A stretch of 64,000 nucleotides of DNA from Cristatella mucedo (lineage: Eukaryota; Bryozoa; Phylactolaemata; Cristatellidae). Where the stretch lies: assembly GCA_009760855.2 (NCBI GenBank), contig WPIO01000002.1:5020001-5084000 (forward strand). The letters are read 5' to 3'. Below the pieces are notes generated by a model that made no database searches, was not told where the DNA came from, and saw only the letters and a list, made by a program, of their open reading frames with translations. Below, in pieces: positions 47,425-61,860 of the stretch (position 1 is the first letter of the stretch; each line of letters begins with the position of its first letter). A program made the translations under genes and the position numbers.

Positions 47425-47598
47425 GCTTTGCCTTTGGGTCTTAGCCCAGTGTATGGTGCTTGCTCTTCACGACCCAGGTCGTGTGTTAAGAGTCCTGCAG
47501 TGGGTGACCCTTTAACACCCACTGCAAGCGATGGTAATAGCCGTTAAGGCTCTTCTGGTGCTATTCAAATGAGGCTGTTGAATAAGCTAACCTTTTTA
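47425..47598 (+). mobile_element. SINE-C copy
   Basis: GGGTCTTAGCCCAGTGTATG, CAGGTCGTGTGTTAAGAGTC, CCTTTAACACCCACTGCAAG, GGTAATAGCCGTTAAGGCTC, TATTCAAATGAGGCTGTTGA. Preceded by a reverse fragment (AACTTTACTTGCAATGGGCA..) of a related unit. Confidence 0.85.
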
Positions 47599-47860
47599 AA
47601 CCTTGATCTAATCTTGACCCGATGGCATAGCTGTATATTCCACAGCTGCAGAGAGCTGCATGTGCACATTACGAAGTGTCTAGTAGTTCAACTGAACCAT
47701 ACATCATTTAAGAAGCCATTATATAAGGTAAAATTAGTAGCTACTGACAGTAGCTATCTGGTTCCCAATGACTATAACTCACGAACTGCTTATAATCTTT
47801 AACAACTGTCATAACTTGGCTGATTTAGCTTGTTAACCATACTTTACTGCCTCCACCTTC

Positions 47861-47934
47861 AATGGGAGGTTTGCAGATGAGCGTTACCTTCATTTAAGGA
47901 AGAGAAGGTCTCACTCACCTGCAAACCTCCCATT
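47861..47934 (+). ncRNA. Pre-miRNA-like hairpin (candidate)
   Basis: Two 31-nt arms (47,861-47,891 and 47,904-47,934) pair at 27 of 31 positions around a 12-nt loop. The outer 16 pairs (AATGGGAGGTTTGCAG) are perfect, and single mismatches fall at 877/918, 882/913 and 884-885/910-911. Size, loop and internal mismatches resemble an animal pre-miRNA, but the same could be a small foldback transposon. I do not recognise a known miRNA seed. The reverse strand would also fold. Confidence 0.4.
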
Positions 47935-48639
47935 ACCGACTGAAATAGATGTCCATTTTCACATTGCCTTTATTGTCAGGCTTTAACATAACTTCTACCG
48001 GGTTTTTGGGCATCTGTACAGCTGCTATTGGAGCTGTCTTCTCTTTATCGTCATCACCAAACACAGGGTCACAGCACCGAGCTGGGCTTTAAGGAATCAT
48101 TTAAATCAACGGTTTGACCCACTCTCAGGTCATAAGCACTTCACTTAGCTAGAAACAGGCAAGGACAAAGACATGCAGCTCCATCTCATACTGAAAATAT
48201 CTCAAACTAGAACATAATTAGTGCACACAACACAAAGAGGAGCACATGTATGCACCACTTCACAAGTGCTTGCGGCTGCGACCTATTACATCCACCATTG
48301 GCATAATCTAGCCAAGTCACTCTTGCTGCCTTAAATTCAGTTAGACAGTGTATATGGTATGATAATAGAAGTAAAGCACAATTATCAGCTGAGCACACAC
48401 ATGCTTGCAGTCTTTTGCAAATATAGTGAACTGTTAAATTATTGCTAATCAAAATAGAATGCCAAACCAATTTGTCTTTACGGCATGCAAATTCAGTAAC
48501 ATAATAAGGTCGTACCTGCAGATGTTAGTTGACATCTAGGGGCTCGATGATCATGGTATCGCATCCATCAAGTTTAAATTTGGATAGAATAATCATAGAA
48601 GCAACCGGGTAAGCATCGCAATCATCGACAGCAAGAGGT

Positions 48640-48955
48640 TCAGCAAGTCGATGAAAATACCACATTTAAAAAGAAATTAAAAAAGCACCCGTGCATGACA
48701 GCATTTAGTGGGTCCCCGTGATTCGTCCTTTATGAGCTTATGCGTGCTGATACTGTTGCATGCTGCCACTAACCACACTTACGTGCTGACACTGTGCATG
48801 TCACCTCTAACCATGTTATTCATGTTGTTTATCAAGCATGATACCACTCACCATTCGATCGTGTTTCCTTTGCAGCAAATGTAAAGCGCCTAGAAAGAGA
48901 TTGAGTTCTCTGAGGGCACTTTATCAAGTGTATTATTATTATTATTATTATTATA
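48640..48955 (+). mobile_element. LINE-A 3' fragment
   Basis: A remnant of the C terminus (AATACCACATTTAAAAAGAA.. CACCCGTGCATGACAGC), then GGGTCCCCGTGATTCGTCC, the 3' UTR repeats, the stem-loop and (ATT)n. Confidence 0.85.
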
Positions 48956-49875
48956 GTTATTATAGAGTCCAAGACAAGCAGTCCTCTGGTCATTAATAAA
49001 GTACCGAAATATGACATATAGCTAGATTGCTGCGTTGCATATTGCCGAAATACAGGTAGCTATTGAGACCGTATTTTGGGTTTCTATCAACCGTATTTCG
49101 TAGAGTAGGCACCATCACCAGCAACGTCAAAGACATGAAAAACAGCGTGGCCAGTACTCGCGTAGCGGCCCATCTCATCACTAGCAGCAGATATTCAAGT
49201 TGCAGTCAATGAGCAAGTCACCATGGTCGGAGGCTCTATGCAGCAACAACCAGAACAGGAAGAACGATCCCTTTGTTCATCACGCCATCACTCAAGGCCA
49301 AGGTACCTGAGCATGTTACCGGCAGCCGGTTGCATGCTCTCGTTCCAAATCCTAACCTCTTGCTTCCTAAGCCATACTCAGCGTTTCCTGTTTATACCTT
49401 ATGCAGCCTTAGCTATGGCCGACACATGTACACATTGGTGGCCTTATCGCCATAGAAGTTTCAAGATTTACATTAGAGTTATCATTCCTGCTGCCTTTAT
49501 TAGCACGTTTATGCTTTTATAATTACTGTGGTTAACTCCAGACAAACTAACCACCTTTGCATTCAGGGTAACAAGACTGTCACCAAAAGTAAGACTAACT
49601 GGTCTTAGGCGATGCAAGTGCTGCCTCTAGAACTATTTGGGATGAGATCTACTTCCAAATTCATTTAAAGTTCGGTATAATGTGGCTCTGCCATTTTCCT
49701 TGTTTTTCCTAAGCACCTCTCTAAAACTCTAGTAAATTCAGTAGGTAATTTCTTTTTCGAATCCAAAATTTTGGTTGAGCAAGCAGCTACTTAAGCTTTC
49801 AGGCATACAATTTCTATATCAGTACGTGCCTTAGTTTGGTCACGGTGGAAAGGCGTGATTCAGTAGCTTTGCTCA

Positions 49876-49930
<55 letters not shown>

Positions 49931-51180
49931 AAACAATGGCACTTGCAGAAGATGACTTCAAAGGGTCCTCAGTAATGATCCTAGTAAACATAACTTACGA
50001 GCTAACGTGTGCCGTGGTTCTGGAACTTAAGCCTTTGCCACAAACATAACAAGAATACAAGTGCCAGTCCTTACATGACGAAGATTGGTAGATCTAGGCC
50101 TCGAATAGCAACTCGCTAACTCACTAACAGTCTTGCACAAACGCAGGGCAATTCCAACAGGGCACGACAGCAATCGGGAGCGCAAGTACCTCAATAACGA
50201 ATCCATGCCCTTACGATGTATGGCTGCATATTCCATAGCTGCAGCGGGCCACATGTGCTCGGGACAAAGTATGAAAGACTAACCATCGCAGCAGATGTCC
50301 TTTAATAAGGTTCAAGCCGTAGATTATAATGTATATCCGATTCCTAATGTTTACAACTAAGAAACCACCAGCAATTTCTAGCAACTCACTCTACCACGGT
50401 GATTTAGAATGCTATCGTTTCAGTAGGCTATACACTATGTGAAAATCTGGAATCTCCAAAAATTGATCAGCAATTATGTTAGCAATGCACGAAAAGTCAA
50501 AGCGTTAACAAAGCCGGGTCTTTCTCGGTTTAAGCAGTCAGTCTGGAATGCCATAGGTCTAACTAATGCCAGGGCATGTAGCAAGCTAGGCAAGTGTGGT
50601 GCCGATAACCAACTAGCCTATACTACTATCGCCCTCAATATTCCTGACAAAGATCTCGGCAGCATTGTGAAGGAGGACTTCATTACAAAATGCTAGATGG
50701 CACCACTAGGAATGGTATTGGGTAAAGCTGCATCTAGACTGGCAAGCAGTCAGAGTATGCGCTATGCACAAACTTGTTGCAATGTCATCACTTAAGGCGG
50801 TTAGGCCAGATTCTGGAAAGTTTCACGATAGTCTACTTCTACCGGAACACGCATCGGTGGGGTAGGGCCAATCAGAAGCACACCAAAATAACAGCAATAA
50901 CGCTGCCTTTACAGTGTAACTAAAACTTTCGTTTTCAGTCGAAACCTCTAGTTCCCGTCTCTCGAATCGTCACACTGCCTTCAAGTGCTCTAGTTTGCAG
51001 CTAAAAAAAGCCAGTTCCTTACTAGATGGGCAAACCCACGTCTATGGGTGGTGGCTGAATAATTTATTTCTCTGCCACCCAGGAAACTTGACGATCTACT
51101 TCTGAGATCTCTTCCCTTGCCATGTGAGGAGGATGTACCCATCGCCCGTCAACGACTACAGTTCCGACTCCAAACGGTTC
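48956..51180. other. Intergenic, no gene seen
   Basis: Only an AT microsatellite and a diverged repeat (about 50,215-50,260, related to 47,625-47,670) are recognised. Short open frames here have no domain I can name. Confidence 0.4.
49879..49926. repeat. (AT)n microsatellite
   Basis: About 24 AT units. Confidence 0.95.
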
Positions 51181-51189
51181 GACAGTGTT

Positions 51190-52100
51190 GACAAAAAAAT
51201 GCAATCTATCTCCATCTGTAACTCCACAAAGACTAAGCAGATGCTATGCAGGAGAGTTTTGTAACCCCACTCACAGCCTAAGCAGCTTTTAGTATACACT
51301 CGGTAGCCAACGGACTTCATCTCATGCAACAAAGAGAAAGTGGGAAGCATAACAGAGTCAGGAGAGCAGTTGAGGTGGTGAGTATCATGGAAGTAGCAGC
51401 TCAGGACTGCTGAAAAGGATTAGCCATAGTCGGCAGCAGGAGAGTAGTTATCGTTGCATAAGAATCGTGGAAGTGAGTTCCACAGTCTAGGATCTGAAGA
51501 GCAGAAGCTTCTGTCGCCAACGGTCTTTAAGCGGAGGAATGAAACAGCTAATTTATAGTCCATACAGAAACTGAGGGCACGAGAAGGCTGAAACTGGTGC
51601 AGCAGTTCAGCTAGGTATGAAGGAGCCAAGTCGTGGCAAACCTTGTGGGTCAGTGCAAAAATTGCTGTGGATCTGCTGAGCAACCGGCAGCCATCATAGT
51701 TCTATCAGCAGAGCAGACACGTGGTTCAAACCTCTGGGATTTGTAAACTAGCCGTGCAGCCACATTCATCGCCAGCAGAAGTGGTCTAGAGGTTTTTTTT
51801 CGGTAGCCCAGCCAAAAGGGAACTAATCTAGCCGAGACTGAACGAAGGAGCTAGTTAAATTTTTTCAAGCCACCGTGGAGGACAGTTCCTAATCTTAGCT
51901 AGGGATCGGACACGATGGCTAGCTGTGGAAGTAGTCTTCTTAACGAAGCTCTCAAAATTGAGGCTGCTGTCAAAGACGATACCTAAATTCCGAGCACATT
52001 GTGATGACATAGCTAGTTGGAGCTCGAGACAATTTCCTCGGTGATTCAATTTCAAAGTTGGCCAGTCTAGCTGCAGCAGTAAACTGTCAAACACATTCAG
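51190..52100 (-). pseudogene. LINE-B fragment
   Basis: Minus-strand pieces: MFDSLLLQLDWPTLKLNHRG.. CARNLGIVFDSSLNFESFVK.. KTTSTASHRVRSLAKIRNCP (52,094-51,855), then LTHKVCHDLAPSYLAELLHQ.. LKTVGDRSFCSSDPRLWNSL (51,683-51,420), then the 3' UTR. Frameshifted in at least two places. It lies beyond the Pygopus 3' end. Confidence 0.85.
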
Positions 52101-52290
52101 GTCATGTCCAGGCTATCTCCAGAAAAGTCAAGGCTATCACGTCAACAAGTCAAGGCTATCTCCAGACTCGACTAGCTCGGCTGCCACCCAAATACACTTC
52201 ACTTGCACTCCGTTCGGGAAGTAAGAAGCAAGCAGTAGTGACCATATTTCATGTCTTCTGAACTCAGATGCAAAACGGTACAGACAACCT

Positions 52291-52296
52291 TTTATT
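52291..52296 (-). promoter_or_regulatory. Poly(A) signal of Pygopus
   Basis: AATAAA on the minus strand, about 463 nt after the Pygopus stop codon. Confidence 0.6.
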
Positions 52297-52758
52297 GCAT
52301 ATCACAGCTTATACAAGTAACATGCAGAAGTCGCTCGCAGGGTTTTTGGCTCTTTCTCAGATGGCAGATGGGTTTAGTACTAGCTTCGTCCACGCATTCG
52401 GCACAGCAGCAAAACAGTAATGCACAGTTAGTTCAACAGTAAGCTTACAAAAATTATAAATACGAATGCACTACTGTCGACTGCCAAGCTGCTGGGCTCG
52501 AGGCCCAAAACGCACCATAACCAAAAACCAGTAGAGCAAAATAACATACTATTTAAAAAAGAGCCACACTTTTGGTGCCAGTACGTTGGTAAAGATAAGC
52601 AAGCAAACGAGCCAGCAAACGACAAGCCGGGTACACCAGCAACCAAAGGCCGAAGCCGGGGCTGTGCCGGTTTGCTCAGCACTCAAAAAAATATCACGAA
52701 ACAGCAAGAGTTATGGCCACAGATGGGCCACATCCTCAGGTTATTCGATCGCCAGTGT

Positions 52759-55801
<3,043 letters not shown>

Positions 55802-55863
55802 CTAAAAAAATGATCAGCAAGTGGTAATCGATGGGCTCAGGTGCCCGCAATCGAACCTCATCG

Positions 55864-56420
55864 ACAGTCAAGCAACGGATTGACTTCAAGGTTTTGTCGC
55901 TCACTTTTAGGTCTCTTCATTCTATGGCTCCAGCCTATCTTTCAGATATACTACCCCATCAGGCAAAGCATCGTACCACTCGCTTTTCGGAATCCAACAG
56001 TCTAGAAATACCTCGTACAAACCTTAAATCCTTTGGAGACCGTGCATTTAGCTCGTATGCTACCACAGCCTGGAACTCCCTCCCGACCTGCATCAGAACA
56101 TCCCCTGACCTGACCACATTTAAAAGAAACTTAAAAACATACCTATTTAGGACAGCATTTAGTGGGTCCCTGTGATTCGTCCTTGGTGTGCTTATGCGTG
56201 CTGGCACTGTTCATGCTGCCACTAACCACATTTGCATGCTGACCCTGTGCATGTAACCCCTAACCATGTTATTCATTTTGTTTGTTTTTCAAGCATGATT
56301 TTACTTACTATTCTATTGCGTATCACTTTGCAGCAAATGTGAAGCGCCTAGAAAGAGATTAAGTTCTCTGAGGGCGCTTTATCAAGTGCAATATTATTAT
56401 TATTATTATTATTATTATTA
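55864..56420 (+). pseudogene. LINE-A 3' fragment upstream of Pygopus exon
   Basis: An open frame to 56,175 encodes [60 protein letters not shown] and LTTFKRNLKTYLFRTAFSGS, close to the 44,240 copy. The 3' UTR, stem-loop and a long ATT run follow. Inserted 63 bp upstream of the Pygopus exon acceptor, antisense to that gene. Confidence 0.9.
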
Positions 56421-56801
56421 TCGATATGCTGATACGGCCTTCGTGAAAAAGCAACAGACAGGCCGGTGCTCGATAAGGTCCAGGAGACCATCCAGCCTCA
56501 CGTCTTGATGTGCCATCTTTATAAGACACTTGGCCTGACGGTGACTATGGACAAATAAAGAGGGTCACACGTAAAGAAGCACAACCAACCATTCGCCTAT
56601 TCGAAGGTGGCGACCCAGTGACGTCACTAAAGTAACCAACGCTGGAGGAGGGTCCCCAGCCGGAATTTTTGCAAATAAATAAATGAATAAAAATAAATAT
56701 ATATTTGCACACGTATTAGCCAGCTTGAGGGGGAGAGAGAGGCTGCAAGACCAAACGAAAGTTGGAAGGAAGTAAAGCCTCTCTAAAATGGAACAGGCGA
56801 C

Positions 56802-56820
56802 GGGGGGGGGGGGGGGGGGG
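56802..56820. repeat. Poly-G tract
   Basis: About 19 consecutive G after GGCGAC; its length is prone to sequencing error. Confidence 0.85.
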
Positions 56821-57221
56821 GACAGCTGCAAGCAACGTGGTTGCTCGTCAAGCTGCGACCAACAGGTGGTAGGCCCTGGCAGGCACGGTCGGCAGAGAGG
56901 CCAACCGGCTGAGAGAACAGGCACCGTGGTGGAAAGCAAAACCAGTCATACGGGCGGAGACATGACTGACCACGAAAGGTGGTAAGCTGCCAGGTCTACT
57001 CGCCCCCTATCGCTGCATTGCTACTGACTTGAACCAGCTGCTTTGCTCAAGAGACATCACTGCCTCGCCCATTCTGTGCCACTTTTGCTCACTCCCTGCT
57101 GCTGCTGCCAGCCACGGTCGCTGCAGACTGAGGGCACCGAGTGTTCGTCGAGCCAGCTCGCAAGCGAACCATCCAACCAACATAAGAAAGCTGGAAGACC
57201 ACAGGAATGCTAGGCTTCTTA

Positions 57222-57598
57222 ATGTAATGTAATGTATCTCCGTCTGCAACTCCACAAAGCCACAAAGACTAGGTGATTGTTACGCAGGAGAGTTTTGTAT
57301 AGCACACTCGCAGCCTAAGCAGCTTTTGGTAGGCACTCGGTAGCCAACGGACTTCATCTCATGCAACAAAGAGAAAGTGGGAAGCATAGCAGAGTCAGGA
57401 GAGCAGTTGAGGTGGTGAGTAGCCTGGAAGTAGCAGCTCAGGACCCTTGAAAAGGATTAGCCATAGTCGGCAGCAGGAGAGTAGTTGTTGTTGCATAAGA
57501 ACTATGGAAGTGAGTTCTGCAGTCTAGGACCTGCAGAGCTAAAGCTTCTGTCACCAACGGTCTTTAAGCGGAAGAATAAAACATCTAATTTATTAATG
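57222..57598 (-). mobile_element. LINE-B 3' fragment
   Basis: Begins at the 3' end with TTAATGTAATGTAATGTATC (tandem pentamer tail) and CTCCACAAAGCCACAAAGAC, followed by the C-terminal coding remnant in reverse (TAAAGCTTCTGTCACCAACG.. CTTTAAGCGGAAGAATAAAA). The pentamer run identifies the natural 3' terminus of LINE-B. Confidence 0.85.
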
Positions 57599-58326
57599 CA
57601 AATGGTGGCACTCGCACCGGACTAGACGGTGGTGACAGTTTCTGTATGGCTCTTTTTTGCTTGCTTGCCAGTGTCTCTCGATAAGCTAGTCCCCGCCGGG
57701 GTGAGCGGGCACCACGGTGTCGAACTTCCGCTTAATTTCCGAACACGCTACTCTTCAGCAGAACTGCTATGATGGACAATAGACCTGGCCAAACTGTGAG
57801 CAGGAGAAGCTGAGGAGACGACTGCCAGAGGCAGGCACAAACATTGCCACGAGGGGCTAACTGCAGCACTTAGAAATCGGTCATGCACCGAAACAAAAAG
57901 TTGGTTGGCTGCAGAAACCGTGGTGGTAAGTAAAGAAAAAATCAATACGAAAACCAAAAGCACCACTAAGGTAATACGAATAAAGTTGCAGGAGAGTGAG
58001 GCAAGCGACCCTGTTATCCTACACTGATGCCGTTGCCATATCTACTAGTGTAGCGTTTTTGCTTTTCTCATTCCAAAAGCCCGGCTAGCTTTTTGAGAGG
58101 TCGAGGTCTTGTCAACAAAGTCTCAGACAGGTGTTTCTCTTTTGACCAGTATACGCTTGGCAAATTCACGAAACTACCGGCACGGTCTAGCCGGAAAACC
58201 GACAACAGAAGAACACCAACGACACCGACCCTTTATTAAGCTACAACAAGAAGCGGAGAATACTCTGCTATTGCAGGCACCGAAGCTGTAAAGCAACTGC
58301 CAATGCAGAGAATAGGTGCTTATGAT

Positions 58327-58405
58327 GATAATAATAATAATAATAATACACTTGATTAAGCACCCTCAGAGAACTCAATCTCTTTCTAGGAGCTTTACAT
58401 TTTCT
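58327..58405 (-). mobile_element. LINE-A 3' tail fragment
   Basis: (TAA)n, CACTTGATTAAGCACCCTCA, GAGAACTCAATCTCTTTCTA and GGAGCTTTACATTTTC. Confidence 0.8.
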
Positions 58406-59021
58406 CGATACCAGGAACTTGCAAGCAGCTGAGATTTTTCGAGATATCAGTAACTGAGATGCACGACCGTTCTGACAGCTAGTGCATCGTCTAGACAAGA
58501 TTGTGGGCGAGACAAAACCGAGTGGCAGCCTCGCTCCTTCCACAACTGACCTCACTTACTGATATTTTCAAAGACTTCAAATAGAGAAACATATGCATAC
58601 GATCGTCTCAGTGCAACTACAGACTAGCCCCTGCTATTAAACAAAAAAAAGTGCCTCCTCTGACTCCACTTAAGCAGAAGGCAAGGTTTCCAAATTTCTC
58701 CCAGGACGAACTTCTTGGTCAGCCAGATTACGTGGACCTCTTAAAATATCTCACGACTCAGTAATGATCCACTCGAGCTTGCCACATGTAAAATTGCGGC
58801 CCAAGAAGACCAAAGCACAGTGCAGAGCAGGCATATCAAGATTCGCAGATGATACAAAAGTCTGCAGGTGGCGGTGCTGGCATAAGGAGACTGAGGTGCA
58901 TTCGCTGAGTTGATCAATGCCTTGTTCATCAAAAGAAAGCCTAGAACGGCTAGACACGGCAAGGTGCCAGCATATGCAGGGCTCGGTGAGGCTGCTCGGT
59001 GAGCCGTGATGGCACACACTA

Positions 59022-59172
59022 GGTAAGGCGGTTGCTTTCATGACCTCGGTCCTGAGGTCGTGGGTTCGATTCCTGCGGTTGGCGATCCTTTATCGCCACT
59101 GAAAGCGGTGGTGATAGCCATCAAGGCTCTTCTGTCGCTATACAAAAAGAGGCTGTTTAAGCAGCTAGGATT
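59022..59172 (+). mobile_element. SINE-C, well-preserved copy
   Basis: TAGGTAAGGCGGTTGC, CGGTCCTGAGGTCGTGGG, TTCGATTCCTGCGGTTGGCG (B box), TCCTTTATCGCCACTGAAAG, CGGTGGTGATAGCCATCAAG, TCTTCTGTCGCTATACAAAA, GAGGCTGTTTAAGCAGCTAG. Confidence 0.85.
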
Positions 59173-59699
59173 TTTTGCTCGTCCTTTGACACACACCTGC
59201 AATGTGGTATTCGTGTCGTGGCCTCGACTTTCTTTCTACATGACATGATTAAAGGAGATCGTACGATACATGCATCAGCTAACGAACAGAAATCAAAAGA
59301 AAAAGCCTGGACAGTGCCTTATCTAGTGGAACACCTCTTTATGCAGCGTCCCCTATGAAACACGACCATAGCAAGGGGCTGGGGGAAGAGGCTTTAGCCC
59401 ATTTAGTTGGTGACACGGAAGAGGTGCACATCGGGTACACCCCTTTAGACCCCTTTGGAGTGCAGCAGCCCCTTCCTCTGTGGCAGCCGTGCTGCATCGG
59501 CACTGTCTATTTTCAACTCGACCGGCAGTTTTCCTTCAGTCAAATTGTCGGATGGTATACTGGTGTCTACATTGACTGTTTTCTGCTCACCGCTGTCCGA
59601 TGAGCTCCACCCCAATAAGTGAGGAGTCAACACTAGCTCACAAACAGGTTAATTCGATTCAATGTCTTCGGCAGCCCTTCTCCAAAGAGATGCATTTGG

Positions 59700-60475
59700 A
59701 TGAAGCTGTATTTAAACTGTCAAGTTTTCTTCAAAATTGTCAAATTTTCTTCAAAATTGGCACCGATTTCCCTCTGGTTTGAGCTACGTCACCACACATT
59801 GGGAGGGAGTGGAGCCCAATCGGCCGACGGTCAAGAAAGACAAGCTACTACTTCTTCTTCAAGCCTCCTAGTTTTACTACCAACAGGGTCGGCAAATTCC
59901 ATACACAAACGCATATGGCTATGACGCATAAACAACCCATGTTCAGGTACTTGGCCTGAACACCTTGCTTGATAGAGCCCCGGGCGTCTCGTGCACTATG
60001 AAAAATATAATTCATTTGCACAGCGCCCCAAGAGAACTTAATCTCTATTCAGGCGCTTCACATATGCCTCAGGGCTACCAACAAAAAACAACAATCGCTG
60101 ACATTGCTAAGCTCGAGTTCTATCGAGGCGGTCAGGGCAAGTACCTGAACAGGGTTGTTTATGCAGTGTAGTCACGGCTTCGTGCACATTTACGAAGATG
60201 GATAGAAGATGCCGTGCGGCTGCATATGGAATGCACAAATCCACCATTAGGAGTGCACAATACTTAGTACTCACTATCCACGTTCCCAGAAAACCTTCAT
60301 ATGCTTACCTTCCGTTTCTTTTTCTTCTTCTGCTTGCCTACAATGTTGACCGCAGCGCCGAACTCCATTTCTGCCGGCGTTGGCCTGATGGCTTCCCAGA
60401 ATCCTGCCGTATCCGGCCTCCTTCATAAGAGCAGGGGTTGAAGAGTGTCGCTAGGGCGCTTTAATCCAAACTAAA
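59700..60475 (+). mobile_element. Repeat element copy A (unclassified, TIR-type relatives)
   Basis: Shares blocks in order with copy B (60,505-61,190): TTCCCTCTGGTTTGAGCTA, GGAGGGAGTGGAGCCCAATC, TCGAGTTCTATCGAGG, CATATGCTTACCTTCC and CTCCTTCATAAGAGCAGGGG. A SINE-D (60,003-60,088) is inserted in it. Between 59,715 and 59,757 a 20-bp unit (GTCAAGTTTTCTTCAAAATT) occurs twice in tandem. On the minus strand, 60,422-60,309 is an open exon-like segment ending in a GTAAGC donor (see findings). Confidence 0.6.
60003..60088 (-). mobile_element. SINE-D tail inside copy A
   Basis: ATAATTCATTTGCACAGCGC, CCCAAGAGAACTTAATCTCT, ATTCAGGCGCTTCACATATG, CCTCAGGGCT: the SINE-D tail in reverse, without the head. 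Confidence 0.75.
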
Positions 60476-60504
60476 CCTGTATTGTAAACATAACTATCCA
60501 GCTC

Positions 60505-61860
60505 AGTAAAGCTTCGTTTACACTACCGACTTTCCTCCTAAATCAGAACCAATTTTGTGCCAATTTCCCTCTGATTTGGGCTATTATGTCACATTATTAT
60601 TATCACTTATTATAACATCTGGAGGGAGCCAAATCGGCCTGCTGTCACGGCAGAGAAGCTGCTTCTACTGTAATGTAAACCTCACAGTTTTACTAGCCGA
60701 CCAATAAAAACCTGGGGCATGTCACATTCACCCCACGACCAAAACAGCAATTGCCGATGTTCTTATTCTCAAGTTCTATCGAAGTGTTCATGGGGAGTCT
60801 TTGAACATAAGATACGTATGCATTGTTGCAACGGCTTAACCTTTTTCTATACAGAAGACGCTCGTGGGTCTGTACAAAGAATGCGCCAACACACCTACAA
60901 CGGTGCACATTATTTACGACGGTACACTTTCCCGAAAAACCTTTTTCATATGCTTACCTTCCTTTTCTTTTAATTCGCGGCCAAACTTAAGTTCTGCCGA
61001 TGTTGGCTTGGTGGCTTCCCGGGGAATCCCTCATTCTTAACTAGCCTACTGCATTAGAGCAGGGGGCTGTGTGCACCACTAAGTCGGCCATCGATGCTTC
61101 CTGAATAGGTAGTGTAACCGCTCTAACTAGGAGAAAAGTCGGCAACCGCGAGGAGGGAAGTCGATAGGGTAAACGCAGCTTCAAGGGGCGTTTACTCTAT
61201 CGACTTGCCTCCTTGCCGATGCTGCTTTCATCACTGTCAGGGCGTTTACACTATCGATTCAGGAAACATTGATGGCCGTGTTAGTCTTACCCACAGTACC
61301 CTGCTCTAATGCAGGAGGCTGGCATGAAAGAGGGTTCCCCCAAAAGATGCCAAGCAATCACCCGTATAAGCTGAGCACTCTGCTGCAGTGATCATTGTAG
61401 AGTATTATGAGAAGAATAGAAAGAAACGGAAGTTAAGCATAACACTAAACAATGTAAGGTCGCTACACGTTTGCTGGCAGATTTCACAAACAGACGTGTG
61501 GAGTCTTAGCAGAAAAAACATTAGGCTGTGGCACAACGCATAGGCATTAAGTGTTCAAAGACTTGCTCCGAACGCCTCAATAGAACTAGAGCCTACGATC
61601 GACAGCCCTTTTTATTTTGGCCACGGGGATTTATACGACAGGGGGGGACGCGGCTCGCGTCTGATTGGTCGGCTAATCCAACTAGGAGCCAAAAAAGTAG
61701 AAGCAGCTGCTCGTTCACGGGAGTCGGCCGACTTGGCTCTGCATCCAAGGTGTGATGACGTATGTATGGTGCCGTAGTACTCCAAACCAGAGGAAAATCA
61801 GACCGAAATCAGCTCCGATTAAGAAGGAAAAGTTGATAGTGTAAATGCAGCTTTAAAGCA
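60505..61860. mobile_element. Large imperfect inverted repeat (copies B and C)
   Basis: The left arm (B, 60,505-61,190) and right arm (C, 61,192-61,860) are diverged reverse complements of about 670-685 bp each. Matching blocks include 60,513-60,560 with 61,800-61,857 (TTTACACTAYCRACTTTYCT), 60,690-60,705 with 61,668-61,680 (TAGCCGACCAAT), 61,045-61,062 with 61,300-61,316 (TGCATTAGAGCAGG) and the centre 61,168-61,190 with 61,192-61,215 (GTTTACTCTATCGACT). Terminal-type sequence GCGTTTACACTATCGA recurs at both outer ends, at the centre and at 61,243. This fits TIR-bearing DNA elements inserted next to or into each other in opposite orientation. No transposase frame is visible. Confidence 0.65.

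Noticed and set aside
50439-50696. 85-codon + strand frame rich in Lys
   Set aside because: No family recognised and no splice or transcript support.
58741-59041. Two overlapping minus-strand open frames of 92-96 codons
   Set aside because: They start inside a SINE-C, neither has a recognisable domain, and there is no exon chain.
59355-59603. Possible Pygopus N-terminal domain (HLVG..LDPFG on the + strand)
   Set aside because: It is on the wrong strand for Pygopus and lacks the NPF motif context.
59445-59633. Minus-strand 62-codon frame (GWSSSDSGEQKTVNVDTSIP..) that looks protein-like
   Set aside because: Composition is plausible, but I found no convincing acceptor or homologous family, and it abuts the 59,700 repeat complex. 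It is left as unassigned.
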